A DNA stretch of 37,039 nt from Prochloron sp. SulCav_FS08_3_32_3330 (GCA_020721205.1 DYNF01000040.1:1-37039); one strand, 5' to 3'; positions 1-8,103 are shown, counted from the stretch's first letter. Notes: generated by a model not told the origin, from the sequence alone. Program-made: numbers and translations.

Positions 1-44
1 TTAGTTTGTATTTACCGATCGCCCTTTTGAAAAAACTTTTCCAT

Positions 45-296
45 CTACTGATAATAGGGATTATCAGTTAGTGCTCCCCGAAAATATATAGTTCCTACTG
101 GCTCACCCTGATAATACTCTCCACTATCTGCGGGAAGAGTATCACCGTCATATGTAGCAGTTGGATGAAAACAACCTAATATATTGCTTCCTTGAGAACT
201 AGCAACAGCAATATTTTGTTCTGTAACTAAGGTTAAACCTGCGATCGAAACAGCGACGACAAAAGATGAAATCGGTTTAAAGATATTTAATTTCAT
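45..296 (-). CDS. Small secreted hypothetical protein
   Basis: This encodes an 83-residue protein of unknown function. Residues 1-33 form a typical Sec signal peptide: a short basic N-terminus, a hydrophobic core, then an AVA-SS sequence that suits signal peptidase I. The mature part is only about 50 residues, acidic, rich in Tyr and Gly, with a single Cys. I chose the ATG at 296 over an in-frame TTG at 302 because a good ribosome binding site (AGGAG, about 7 nt upstream of the ATG) fits it. The gene stands alone; the next gene diverges from it across about 400 bp. No domain is recognised. It probably acts outside the cytoplasmic membrane. Confidence 0.6.
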   Translation of the reverse strand: MKLNIFKPISSFVVAVSIAGLTLVTEQNIAVASSQGSNILGCFHPTATYDGDTLPADSGEYYQGEPVGTIYFRGALTDNPYYQ

Positions 297-592
297 AATC
301 AAACTCCTTGATTATTTAATAATTAATTAAGTAAAACAATTAACTAGAAAAATAAATTTCCCTAGTTAACTATTGTTTACCCCGTAAAAAGTTATCTGAA
401 TTTATTTATAACATAAAATCTTATTTTCATTACGGTATAAATCTAATTTGTAATAATGTTTATTAATTCAATTCTTGCATCTTAAAAATTGAAAAATGCT
501 TCAAAGATGCAACAAGATGCAAGGTTGTGTAAGTATCTTTTATCAGGAAAAATTTAGATTATTTTTTCTTGTTTGTGTATAATAAATTAAAC

Positions 593-662
593 GTAAGGTG
601 GGCATTACCTAGAATAATTTGAGGGTAATACTTTTACTAATCTTTGGCAATGCCCACCCTAC
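593..662. repeat. Palindromic intergenic element (GGTGGGCATT family)
   Basis: The outer arms GTAAGGTGGGCATT (593-606) and AATGCCCACCCTAC (649-662) are inverted complements with one mismatch. The roughly 40 bp between them contain a smaller imperfect inverted repeat (ACCT.../...GGGTAAT). It lies just upstream of the HTH/AAA ATPase gene. Similar GGGTGGGCAATGCCCACC palindromes are common between genes in cyanobacteria. The rest of 303-592 is AT-rich with no feature I can support. Confidence 0.6.
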
Positions 663-695
663 ATAAATCAAAAATAATTAGGAATTTTGCTTAAT

Positions 696-2051
696 ATGAT
701 AGAATCTCAATTAACTCAATTAGAATTTAATCAAAAATATAATAAATTAATTTCCCAAAAAGATACCCTTTCACCACAACAATATGAAATAGTAATTAAA
801 GAACATTTACAAGGTAAAACTGATGAAGAAATAGTTACTTATTTAAAGGATAATCAAGCTTTAAAAGTTGATCAAGCAACTATTAGTCGTTTTATTGCCT
901 CTGTCTATGAAATTGGTTTTGATCAAAAAGTAGATAGAAGAAAAGATAAACTAACTTTAATTATTGATTTATGTAAGTTTTTTCTTCAATATAAACCGGA
1001 ATTGATCTCTACTAAAATTAAAGAAAAATATAATTTACAAGATGATTCTCCTTCTTTAAATTCCTATCCTTCTCAACCTGAACCAATTAATTCTATTTTT
1101 TATTTAGAACGGGGTTTTACTGACAAATGGTTTGAAGAAAATTTATTCAAAAATCGTTTAATTAAAATTAAATCTTCCCATAAAACTGGTAAAACTTCTT
1201 TATTAATGAGAATGATTGATTTTGTAAAAAATTATGGTTATTCTGTGGTTAATTTATCTTTATTAGATACAGATACTAATGTTTTAAATAATCGAGAATC
1301 TTTTTATCAATGGTTTTTTACCAGTATAACTGAACAATTAGATTTAGAAAATACTTTAAAAGATTATAGTCAAACTAATTGCGTTAAATTTGTTGAAAAA
1401 AACATTTTAAAACATCTTCATAATCCTTTATTTTTATTTATAGATGACTTAGATAAAATCTTTTTGTCACCTGATGTTACGGAAAATTTTGCTAGTTTAT
1501 TGCGTTCATTTTTTAATAAAGGTAGTCATAATCAAAGATGGAATCAATTACATTTAATTATTGCTTATTCCACTGATTGTTATGTAGAATTAGACTTAAA
1601 TAAATCTCCTTTTAATGTGGGTTTTCCGATTAAATTACCTAATTTAACTTTATCAGAAATTCAAAAATTAGCACAACTTTATCAATTAAATTGGCAAGAA
1701 AATGAGATTAATAATTTAATTAAAATGATTGCAGGGCATCCTTTTTTAATTCGTTTAACTATGTATTATTGTGTAAAAAATAAATTAACTTTATCAGAAA
1801 TTATTAAAGAAGTAACTAATAATTATTATCAGAATATCTATAGTGAATATTTACAAGAATTAGCCGCAACTTTAGAAAATAATCCCCAATTATGTGTTTT
1901 ATTTAAAAATATTTTAAAAGCAAATAATAAAGTAGAATTAACGAGAAAAGAAGCATATTTATTAGAAAGTTTAGGTTTAATTACGATGGCAAATAATCAA
2001 CCTAATCTTACTTGTAATTTATATCAACAATATTTTAGTCAATGTTTATAA
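696..2051 (+). CDS. HTH-AAA-like ATPase (AAA_35 type), possible signalling or conflict protein
   Basis: This is a 451-residue soluble protein. Residues 25-110 resemble the LuxR-like HTH module found at the N-terminus of many cyanobacterial AAA-like proteins: 'LSPQQYE', 'GKTDEEI', 'ATISRFI', then 'QYKPELIS'. Residues 130-380 are an AAA-like P-loop domain with Walker A SSHKTGKTS (160-168), Walker B LFLFIDDLDK (about 245-254), an SPFNVGF element and GHPFL near 350. These last elements recur in the CHASE2-fused ATPase 1.5 kb downstream, so the two are related. The start is ATG 696; an in-frame TTG nine bases earlier lies too close to the AGGA at 680-683. Genes of this class are thought to regulate effectors, but its role here is inference. 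It converges on a nuclease cassette across a shared terminator. Confidence 0.7.
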   Translation: MIESQLTQLEFNQKYNKLISQKDTLSPQQYEIVIKEHLQGKTDEEIVTYLKDNQALKVDQATISRFIASVYEIGFDQKVDRRKDKLTLIIDLCKFFLQYKPELISTKIKEKYNLQDDSPSLNSYPSQPEPINSIFYLERGFTDKWFEENLFKNRLIKIKSSHKTGKTSLLMRMIDFVKNYGYSVVNLSLLDTDTNVLNNRESFYQWFFTSITEQLDLENTLKDYSQTNCVKFVEKNILKHLHNPLFLFIDDLDKIFLSPDVTENFASLLRSFFNKGSHNQRWNQLHLIIAYSTDCYVELDLNKSPFNVGFPIKLPNLTLSEIQKLAQLYQLNWQENEINNLIKMIAGHPFLIRLTMYYCVKNKLTLSEIIKEVTNNYYQNIYSEYLQELAATLENNPQLCVLFKNILKANNKVELTRKEAYLLESLGLITMANNQPNLTCNLYQQYFSQCL

Positions 2052-2061
2052 TTAGAGTTTC

Positions 2062-2096
2062 AAAAGTCGGGGATTTTGAAACTCCCCGACTTTTTT
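2062..2096. terminator. Bidirectional terminator (AAAAGTCGGGGA palindrome)
   Basis: A 12-bp perfect inverted repeat, AAAAGTCGGGGA (2062-2073) and TCCCCGACTTTT (2083-2094), has A-rich and T-rich ends on both strands. It sits between two convergent stop codons (2051 and 2108), so it can end transcription in both directions. The same palindrome family recurs at 3494-3526, 30258-30291 and, degenerate, near 15930-15991. Confidence 0.75.
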
Positions 2097-2107
2097 GGAT
2101 TGATTAA

Positions 2108-2710
2108 TTATTGAATCCAATTAATTAATTTTTCAAAATCAGCAAAATAGTTTAAATTTACTTGCTGTAAAATACCTTGAATTTCTGATTTATTAAATTG
2201 TTTACTATTACGACTAAAAAAAGCTTTAGTTATGCCTTGATTTTCTTGACAATGATTAAGAATACAACGTAAAATAAAGTTATCTCTCAACTCTTTATTT
2301 TCATTGAGAAACTCACTATTTAAAGTTTCTTCAAGAGTATTTTTAGTCGGATGAATTAACTCAATTTTATCTTTTAATAATTGTAAGACATCAGCAAAAG
2401 TAAGATTAAATTCTTCAGCAAATTGTTCATAATCTATTAAAGATTTATCTAAACTATCACTAAGAATTTTAGCTTGTTGTGAAATTAGATTGCGTTTCGC
2501 TTCATTAATTTCAATGTCTATCGCTAAAATAAAATTATTGTACTTTTTTCTGTCATTTTCTAAAGCAACTAAAGCTTCAAAATAACAGACGCTAGGTAAG
2601 AAAATCTTAACATTTTCGGGGAGATTTTGTAAAAAAGAAATTACTAAAGGTTCTCTACCTTTTGCCATACCCATGATACAATTAGTTTCAATATATAAAA
2701 AAGTAGTCAT
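2108..2710 (-). CDS. PIN-like domain protein
   Basis: This 200-residue protein looks like a PIN-fold ribonuclease from a family I know from cyanobacteria. The N-terminus has YIETN (residues 6-10), where the usual first acidic residue of PIN domains is Glu8 instead of Asp. It is followed by FLPSVCYFEAL with the second acidic position, a central acidic helix region, then the C-terminal ELRDNFILRCILNH and FFSRNSKQF. The last normally reads SGNxKxF in relatives. It is the last gene of a minus-strand cassette: its ATG at 2710 starts 2 bp after the stop of the preceding PD-(D/E)XK-like gene, so the two are probably translationally coupled. Whether it is a toxin or a partner nuclease is not shown by sequence. 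Confidence 0.65.
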   Translation of the reverse strand: MTTFLYIETNCIMGMAKGREPLVISFLQNLPENVKIFLPSVCYFEALVALENDRKKYNNFILAIDIEINEAKRNLISQQAKILSDSLDKSLIDYEQFAEEFNLTFADVLQLLKDKIELIHPTKNTLEETLNSEFLNENKELRDNFILRCILNHCQENQGITKAFFSRNSKQFNKSEIQGILQQVNLNYFADFEKLINWIQ

Positions 2711-2712
2711 AA

Positions 2713-3150
2713 TTAATCTAATTCTCTAGTTGTTCCATTAGTTAAATAATTTAATAAACCTATTTTTTTAAATTCATCCTGATGAGGAGGAATTTCACTT
2801 TTCCAATGATAAGCTAAATCTCTTAACCATGCTTGAATTAATCTCATAATAAAAGATTTTGAAACACGATTTCTGGTGATTTCTGTAGCATAAAATGTTA
2901 AAGTTTCTTTGGTATTTAATCTTAAAATTTCTTCAAAACTTGGGGTTTTAAAAATTCTGATTACATTAGAATTAACAAACATTAAATAAGGAATATGTTG
3001 ATAATCTTCCATTTTTAAAATATTAATGTCTGTTAAAGCAAAAAAATCAGAACTTCTTACATCTATCATTAAAATAAGTTGATCATCTTTATCTAATGCG
3101 ACAATTGATGGATCAAAATCAAGCACTGTTGTGGGTTTTATTTCTAACAT
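2713..3150 (-). CDS. PD-(D/E)XK-like hypothetical protein
   Basis: This 145-residue protein has an N-terminal pattern reminiscent of restriction-endonuclease-like proteins: DPSIVALDKDDQLILMIDVR, where cyanobacterial relatives I recall read more like D...VLVVEVK. It continues with a PYLMFVNSNVIRIFK strand pair and a C-terminal helical part containing AWLRDLAYHWKS. The expected catalytic E-x-K is D-x-R here, so it may be a degenerate or inactive nuclease fold. The ATG at 3150 has an AAAGGA binding site upstream. It is tightly coupled to the downstream PIN-like gene. Assignment of the fold is inference; the operon arrangement is seen directly. Confidence 0.5.
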   Translation of the reverse strand: MLEIKPTTVLDFDPSIVALDKDDQLILMIDVRSSDFFALTDINILKMEDYQHIPYLMFVNSNVIRIFKTPSFEEILRLNTKETLTFYATEITRNRVSKSFIMRLIQAWLRDLAYHWKSEIPPHQDEFKKIGLLNYLTNGTTRELD

Positions 3151-3201
3151 AATTTTTTTCCTTTGTAATTATCTTTTTTTATTATATCATAATTTATTAT
3201 A

Positions 3202-3405
3202 TCATAATTTATTATTCGGAGAAATCAGATCAGATTTTTCTAAATCAAAAGGAGATAAATTAATCATAATTTCTTGATTTTGATTAATCGTAAAATTAGC
3301 GTAAGATTGTAATTTTTGAAGACGATTTGCTGAAAAATCAGACTGCCATTCGTCATTTTCAAAAGATTCAAGTAATGCTTTTTCTTCTTTGTCAAGTTTT
3401 GTCAT
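3202..3405 (-). pseudogene. Probable truncated CopG/BrnA-type antitoxin
   Basis: The 67-residue product opens with TKLDKEEKALLESFENDEWQS, which matches the start of a cyanobacterial ribbon-helix-helix antitoxin family (K-L-D-x-E-E-x-x-L-L-E-S-F-E). The following part still resembles it: a helix then 'MINLSPFDLEK', where full-length members read like INIRxSxRDLE and continue about 25 residues through the second RHH helix. Here it ends in a short unrelated tail. The reading frame has a good AGGAG site, so a peptide is likely made, but DNA binding is probably lost. No toxin gene lies directly upstream. It is first in the minus-strand cassette. Confidence 0.45.
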
Positions 3406-3493
3406 AATGAAGATTCTCCTAAGTTTATAAAAGCATAATTTTTCTTTCTTTTATAATTAGCTTTTTATTTTTAATATTATATCATATAATATT

Positions 3494-3526
3494 AAAAGTC
3501 GGGGATTTAATAAATCCTCGACTTTT
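3494..3526. terminator. Palindrome/terminator between divergent genes
   Basis: Arms AAAAGTCGGGGATT (3494-3507) and AATCCTCGACTTTT (3513-3526) pair fully in RNA with one G-U pair. This is the same family as 2062-2096. A TTG at 3525 inside the right arm could be read as a start for the next gene, but the ATG at 3549 is the more credible one. Confidence 0.6.
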
Positions 3527-3548
3527 GGAAACCACGAAAATTAAATCT

Positions 3549-5870
3549 ATGACAAATTATCAATATCAAATTGGTGGCACTCTTGAAATTAATCATTTTA
3601 GTTATGTTAAAAGAAAAGCTGATGAACAGTTATATAATTGTTTGAAAAAGGGTGATTTTTGTTATGTTTTTAATACTCGTCAAATGGGAAAATCAAGTTT
3701 ACAAGCACAAATTCAATGTCAATTAATTCAAGCTAATTTTACTTGTGTTTATCTTACTTTAGAGGATATTGGTAGTAATATTAATGAAGATCAATGGTAT
3801 TATAGTTTATTAGATTTATTAATATCTAGTTTAGATTTAGATGAGGATTTTGATTTAGAAATATGGTGGGAAAAACATCAAAATTTAACTGATAATACCC
3901 GTAAATTTAGTAAGTTTATTGAGGAAGTTTTATTACAATTAATTGAGGGGAAGTTAATTATTTTTATTGATGAAATTGATGCTATTTTAAGTTTAAATTT
4001 TCCGATTGATAAGTTTTTTTCTGTCATTCGTGCTTGTTATAATAAAAGGGCAAATTATCCAGATTATCAAAAGTTGATTTTTTGTTTAATTGGGGTAGTA
4101 ACTCCTGATGATTTAATTCAAAATTCTTGGCGATCGCCCTTTAATATTGGGGAAGCGATCGAGTTAACTTATTTTACATTTATAGAAGCTAAAAATTTAG
4201 CAAAAGGTTTAGAAAATAAAGTTAAAAATCCTGATCAACTATTAGAAATTATCTTAAAATATACGGGTGGGCAACCTTTTTTAACCCAAAGAATTTGTAA
4301 TTTAGTGTTAGAATCAAATGAAAATATTAATAAAGAAAAAAATAAAGAAAAATTTATTAAAAATTTGATTGATTTACAAGTTATTGCTAATTGGAAATAT
4401 GATGATCCTCAATCTCACTTTTTAACCATTGAGCAACGATTATTAAAGTCAAAAAATGCTAGGATTTTATTAAGATTATACTATCAAATTTTGCAAAATA
4501 AAAAAGTTAAATTTATTAAAAATAATTTACCTTTAAATGAATTATTATTAACAGGTTTAGTAAAAAAAGAAGATAATTTATTAAAAATAATTAACCCTAT
4601 TTATCAAAAAATCTTTAATTTGCAATGGGTAGAAAAAGAATTGATTAAAATTGAAGGTAAACCAAAATTAACTAAAATTATTACTATTAATTTAATCACA
4701 ACTATTTTCATCACTCTCATAATTTTAGGTTTAAGAAGTCTCGGTTTATTGCAAATTTGGGAATTACAAATTTATGATTTAATGATGAGTTTAAAAAGCG
4801 ATCGAGGGCAAGATAATCGTTTATTAATTATTGAAATAACTGAACAAGATTTAAAATATCAAGATCAAAAAGCCATGACAAGACAATATTCTTTAGCGGA
4901 TCAAGCCTTAAATCAATTATTAGATAAAATTCAATTTTTACAACCAAAAGTTATCGGTTTAAATGTGATTAGAGATTTTCCAATTAATCCGAAATATCCT
5001 CAACTAGCTCAAAAATTAGCTCAACAAAATAATTTATTTACTATCTGTGTGGGAGATGAACCAAATAATAATAAAATCGGGATTTCACCGCCTCCTGAAG
5101 TGCCAAAAGAAAGATTAGGATTTAGTGATTTAATTCCCGATCAAGGTAATATTATTCGTCGTTATCTTTATTATGCTAATTTTGGCGAAAAATCTCCCTG
5201 TCAAACTAATTTATCTTTCGCTTTACAAATAACTTTAGCTTATTTAAAAACGGAAAATATTGAGCCAGAAATAACAGAAGAAGGTTATCTAAAATTAGGT
5301 AAAGTTATTTTAAAAAGATTAAATAATCCTGCCGGAGGTTATCAAATATTTGATAATAGTGGTTATCAAATATTACTTAATTATTCTACTAAAAAAGATA
5401 TTGCTCAAAGAATTACTTTACAACAAATTTTAGAAGATAAATTTGATCATAATTTGATTAAAAATCGCATAATTTTAATTAGTATTACAGCCGAAAGTGT
5501 GAAGGATGATTTTTTTACGCCTTTTGGCACAAAACCTGATCAAAAAATGTTAGGAATAATGATCCATGCCCAGATGATCTCTCAACTTCTTGATGCCGTT
5601 TTAGATGCACAACCCTTATTATTTCCTGCCTCTAATAGCTTAGAAATGCTCTATATTTTCATTTGGAGCATCATTGCTAGTATAATAGTTTGGCGTTGGC
5701 AAAACTTAACATTAATTGTGATCAAAGGTGTTATAATTATAATTTTAATAGTTATTAATTGGCTATTTTTTCTTAATGGTTTATGGTTGCCTTTATTGCC
5801 TTCAATTTTAACTTTTGTTATGACAGGGGGAACTTTAATTGTTTATCAAATGTCATTTAATAATTATTAA
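3549..5870 (+). CDS. AAA-like ATPase fused to a CHASE2 sensor
   Basis: The 773-residue protein has two parts. Residues 1-290 are an AAA_35-type domain that begins with a conserved 'YQIGGTL' and has Walker A TRQMGKSS (43-50), Walker B LIIFIDEID (136-144), SPFNIGE (about 196-202) and TGGQPFLTQ (239-247). Residues 375-395 form a membrane segment, followed by a CHASE2 extracytoplasmic sensor (about 400-670; it opens with LQIWELQIYDLMMSLKS and RLLIIEI) and two or three hydrophobic helices at the C-terminus. The ATPase thus faces the cytoplasm and the sensor the periplasm. It has no kinase, cyclase or CHAT output, so the ATPase itself is the output. The next gene, a secreted DUF928 protein, is about 90 bp downstream on the same strand, a pairing I associate with CHASE2 proteins in cyanobacteria. 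Confidence 0.85.
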   Translation: MTNYQYQIGGTLEINHFSYVKRKADEQLYNCLKKGDFCYVFNTRQMGKSSLQAQIQCQLIQANFTCVYLTLEDIGSNINEDQWYYSLLDLLISSLDLDEDFDLEIWWEKHQNLTDNTRKFSKFIEEVLLQLIEGKLIIFIDEIDAILSLNFPIDKFFSVIRACYNKRANYPDYQKLIFCLIGVVTPDDLIQNSWRSPFNIGEAIELTYFTFIEAKNLAKGLENKVKNPDQLLEIILKYTGGQPFLTQRICNLVLESNENINKEKNKEKFIKNLIDLQVIANWKYDDPQSHFLTIEQRLLKSKNARILLRLYYQILQNKKVKFIKNNLPLNELLLTGLVKKEDNLLKIINPIYQKIFNLQWVEKELIKIEGKPKLTKIITINLITTIFITLIILGLRSLGLLQIWELQIYDLMMSLKSDRGQDNRLLIIEITEQDLKYQDQKAMTRQYSLADQALNQLLDKIQFLQPKVIGLNVIRDFPINPKYPQLAQKLAQQNNLFTICVGDEPNNNKIGISPPPEVPKERLGFSDLIPDQGNIIRRYLYYANFGEKSPCQTNLSFALQITLAYLKTENIEPEITEEGYLKLGKVILKRLNNPAGGYQIFDNSGYQILLNYSTKKDIAQRITLQQILEDKFDHNLIKNRIILISITAESVKDDFFTPFGTKPDQKMLGIMIHAQMISQLLDAVLDAQPLLFPASNSLEMLYIFIWSIIASIIVWRWQNLTLIVIKGVIIIILIVINWLFFLNGLWLPLLPSILTFVMTGGTLIVYQMSFNNY

Positions 5871-5882
5871 TTATCAATGCTT

Positions 5883-5934
5883 GTAGTTGGGCTTTAGCCC
5901 TAATTTACTTATTGTAGGGCTAAAGCCCAACTAC
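5883..5934. repeat. Palindrome, GTTGGGCTTTAGCCC family
   Basis: A perfect 20-bp inverted repeat has arms 5883-5902 (GTAGTTGGGCTTTAGCCCTA) and 5915-5934, separated by 12 bp. It fills the gap between the CHASE2 ATPase and the DUF928 gene. In RNA it forms a very strong hairpin, without a following T-run. Relatives occur at 13933-14119, 20622-20677 and 27573-27705. Confidence 0.8.
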
Positions 5935-5957
5935 GAACTTTTAACTAATATAAAATC

Positions 5958-6722
5958 ATGATAAAATTACTACTCAAACAATTACAATCTTTGCTTACTT
6001 TTTGCCTATTATTAATTAGTTTTCCTTTTAATAATATGGCTTTGGCTCAATCATTATCATCCGAATCTTTAGAATCATTATTTAATACTAATCTTGAGTT
6101 AAAATTACCCGATAAAGGCTCACCTGATAATAGACAACCTAGTTCAGATAGACCCGGATGTCCAGAAGTTTCTGATAACATTTACTTAACAGCTTTAATC
6201 CCTCAATCTAATTACGGTTTAACTACTTTAGATCGTCCTAATTTTTATTTTTATGTTCCCTATTCTAAAAATGACGGGGTTTCTGCTGAATTTTTATTAA
6301 GATATTATCCTACTTCAACTGATACAATTAATATTTATCAGCAAAAAATTGAGTTAGGAAATACTGCGGGAATTATTAAAGTTAATTTACCTGAAACAAT
6401 TGAACCTTTAATTGAAAATGGGATTTATGATTTCTCTTTAATTTTAACTTGTCAAGGCACAAATGAAGAAATTTGGGTAAGAAGTTATCTACAAAGAGTA
6501 ACTTTAAATTCGGAAATTCAACAACAATTAATTAATGCAAATTTAGGAGAAAAATTAGCAATTTACGCTCAACAAGGCTTATGGTTTGATCTGTTAAATT
6601 CTATTGCCCAATTATATATTTCTAATCCAGAAAATGAAGCAATTAAAACTATTTGGCAAGATATTTTACAACAAGTTGAACTTGAAAATATTGTAGATAA
6701 ACCGATTGGATATCTTCAATAA
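5958..6722 (+). CDS. DUF928 family secreted protein
   Basis: This 254-residue protein belongs to the cyanobacterial DUF928 family, judged from its layout: a signal peptide (1-30, ending ALAQ), a linker, a 'GCPE' Cys, 'LTALIPQSNYGLT', 'RPNFYFYVPY', a beta-rich middle, 'LTCQGT' with a second Cys, and a helical C-terminal part. The two Cys could form a disulfide in the periplasm. Function is unknown. Its position after a CHASE2-AAA sensor suggests it works outside the membrane with that sensor, perhaps as a ligand-binding or accessory protein; that is inference. The C-terminal region 'LQQGLWFDLL...LYISNPEN' style repeat-like helices are typical of the family. Confidence 0.8.
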   Translation: MIKLLLKQLQSLLTFCLLLISFPFNNMALAQSLSSESLESLFNTNLELKLPDKGSPDNRQPSSDRPGCPEVSDNIYLTALIPQSNYGLTTLDRPNFYFYVPYSKNDGVSAEFLLRYYPTSTDTINIYQQKIELGNTAGIIKVNLPETIEPLIENGIYDFSLILTCQGTNEEIWVRSYLQRVTLNSEIQQQLINANLGEKLAIYAQQGLWFDLLNSIAQLYISNPENEAIKTIWQDILQQVELENIVDKPIGYLQ

Positions 6723-6732
6723 ATTAACATTT

Positions 6733-6760
6733 GTCCTTTGTCATTTGTCCTTTGTCATTC
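6733..6760. repeat. Short heptamer array (GTCCTTT/GTCATTT)
   Basis: Four 7-bp units alternate GTCCTTT and GTCATTT, starting 10 bp after the DUF928 stop codon. It is a small member of the same heptamer class as 22944-23132 and 29805-29902. Confidence 0.7.
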
Positions 6761-6857
6761 ATAACAATAGTTTAACTTTTTTTAGAGAATAATTGATCTG
6801 TGATGACCTATTTAGGATTGCTATATTTATTTTTTATGTAATATTAATAAAGTTGAA

Positions 6858-7538
6858 TTAAGACCGAAATAAACGACTATATAAGGTTTCGTGTTGCATA
6901 CTTGCTAGACTTAATCCTATATTACAGCTAAATAATTGATCATCTTGTAAATTAATAATTTCCTCCGCAACAAATACAATTATTTCATTAATTTGAGTGA
7001 GGATTTTTTGCCCTTGAGTTTGACCTAAAGGGATTAATTTTATTCCTGCTGTAATTAAATTATTTGTCCATGTTTGTAAATAGGCTAAAATCGCATTTTC
7101 TAAGTCAATTTTCCACAATTGTGCCGTCATTCCAAAAGCAATACTATAATTACAAGGTAAAGAAATTTGATTAATTTTTGTTAATAAATTATCTTTTTCT
7201 ATGTTTAATAATAATTTAATTAAACTATTCCCCATTTGCCAACTTTGTTGTCTCAATTCTTTAGTTTCTCTATTAGCAGTTAGATAATTATTCCAATAAT
7301 TAAGTTTCTCAAAATTCTGATTAGCAAAATTTTGATAACTACGAATCATGATCGCAGTTTCTATCCTAATTGAACCAAATTTTAACTGTTGGGATAACCA
7401 ATTAAATAAAGTTTCTAAAGATGTAATTTTTTGCTGTTCAACTAAAGTTTCTAAACCTTCCGAATAGGCATAAGCCCCTAAAGGTAAATTAGAACTAGAA
7501 AGTTGTAATAATTTTAATAATTTTAGTTCTTTTGACAT
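6858..7538 (-). CDS. ureF: Urease accessory protein UreF
   Basis: The product is a 226-residue UreF, which with UreD/UreH and UreG forms the chaperone complex that gates nickel and CO2 delivery to apo-urease in the cytoplasm. Family marks are LLQLSSSNLPLGAYAYSEGLE near the N-terminus (residues 9-30), the helical middle, and the C-terminal LFSCNIGLSLASMQHETLYSRLFRS. Length is normal. It follows ureE with a 5-bp gap on the same strand, so they form an operon. No ureA/B/C/D/G is in the window, so the urease system must be scattered in this genome. Confidence 0.9.
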   Translation of the reverse strand: MSKELKLLKLLQLSSSNLPLGAYAYSEGLETLVEQQKITSLETLFNWLSQQLKFGSIRIETAIMIRSYQNFANQNFEKLNYWNNYLTANRETKELRQQSWQMGNSLIKLLLNIEKDNLLTKINQISLPCNYSIAFGMTAQLWKIDLENAILAYLQTWTNNLITAGIKLIPLGQTQGQKILTQINEIIVFVAEEIINLQDDQLFSCNIGLSLASMQHETLYSRLFRS

Positions 7539-7543
7539 TTTAA

Positions 7544-7984
7544 CTAATGATGATGATAAGCACCAATTTCAGGGGAAAAAGGTGCGGTTTCTTCTTTAAT
7601 TTCTAAACCTAATTTTAATAACATTGAAGTTAAAACAGGATCGGGTAATAATCTTAAATAATTAGGCTTTATTTCTAAAGGAATATGACGATTTCCTAAA
7701 TGATAAGCGGCTTTCATTAAACTTAATTGATCCTCCGAATTAACTGTTATAATTAATTCGGGTTTGGCAATTATTTCTATTATAAAATCTTGATCTTCAT
7801 TACTAATATAATCCCCTTGTTTTAACACAGTTCCCCTTGATAATTGTAAATTAATAATTAAATTTTCAGATTCAATTATTTGACGAGATTTTTGTCTTTC
7901 CTCTGCTGTTAATTCTAATTGAAAATTAACTTTTATACTTTTATTTTGGGGAATAATTTGATTAATAATTATAGTTCTATTCAT
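7544..7984 (-). CDS. ureE: Urease accessory protein UreE
   Basis: This 146-residue protein is UreE, the nickel metallochaperone. The N-terminal half carries the peptide-binding-like domain with RGTVLKQGDYI, and the C-terminal half the metal-binding domain with AAYHLGNRHIPLEI, where His of GNRHxPxE is the conserved Ni ligand, and 'LRLLPDPVLTSMLLKLGLEI'. It ends in a short His tail (HHH), less rich than that of enteric UreE. It is the first gene of the ureE-ureF pair; 8030-8083 upstream is a palindrome cluster. Confidence 0.9.
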   Translation of the reverse strand: MNRTIIINQIIPQNKSIKVNFQLELTAEERQKSRQIIESENLIINLQLSRGTVLKQGDYISNEDQDFIIEIIAKPELIITVNSEDQLSLMKAAYHLGNRHIPLEIKPNYLRLLPDPVLTSMLLKLGLEIKEETAPFSPEIGAYHHH

Positions 7985-8029
7985 ATTTTAAAATTTTAAA
8001 ATTCAAAAAAAAATTATCAAATATTGTAA

Positions 8030-8083
8030 TGTAGAGACGTAAAATTTTACGTCTCTACACTTAATAAATTTTACGTCTCTACA
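8030..8083. repeat. TGTAGAGACGT palindrome plus a half copy
   Basis: A 30-bp perfect palindrome (8030-8059) has arms TGTAGAGACGTAAAA and its complement. About 10 bp later a second right arm (ATTTTACGTCTCTACA, ending at 8083) lies in direct orientation. A related 30-bp palindrome with a different core is at 23866-23895. It separates the ureE start from the cyclase stop, both read on the minus strand, and could work as a terminator hairpin. Confidence 0.75.
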
Positions 8084-8103
8084 ATTAATAAATAACTAAT
8101 AAC

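Noticed and set aside
3525-3548. TTG at 3525 as start of the CHASE2-AAA gene
   Set aside because: It lies in a hairpin arm; the ATG at 3549 directly precedes the conserved start of the AAA-like domain.
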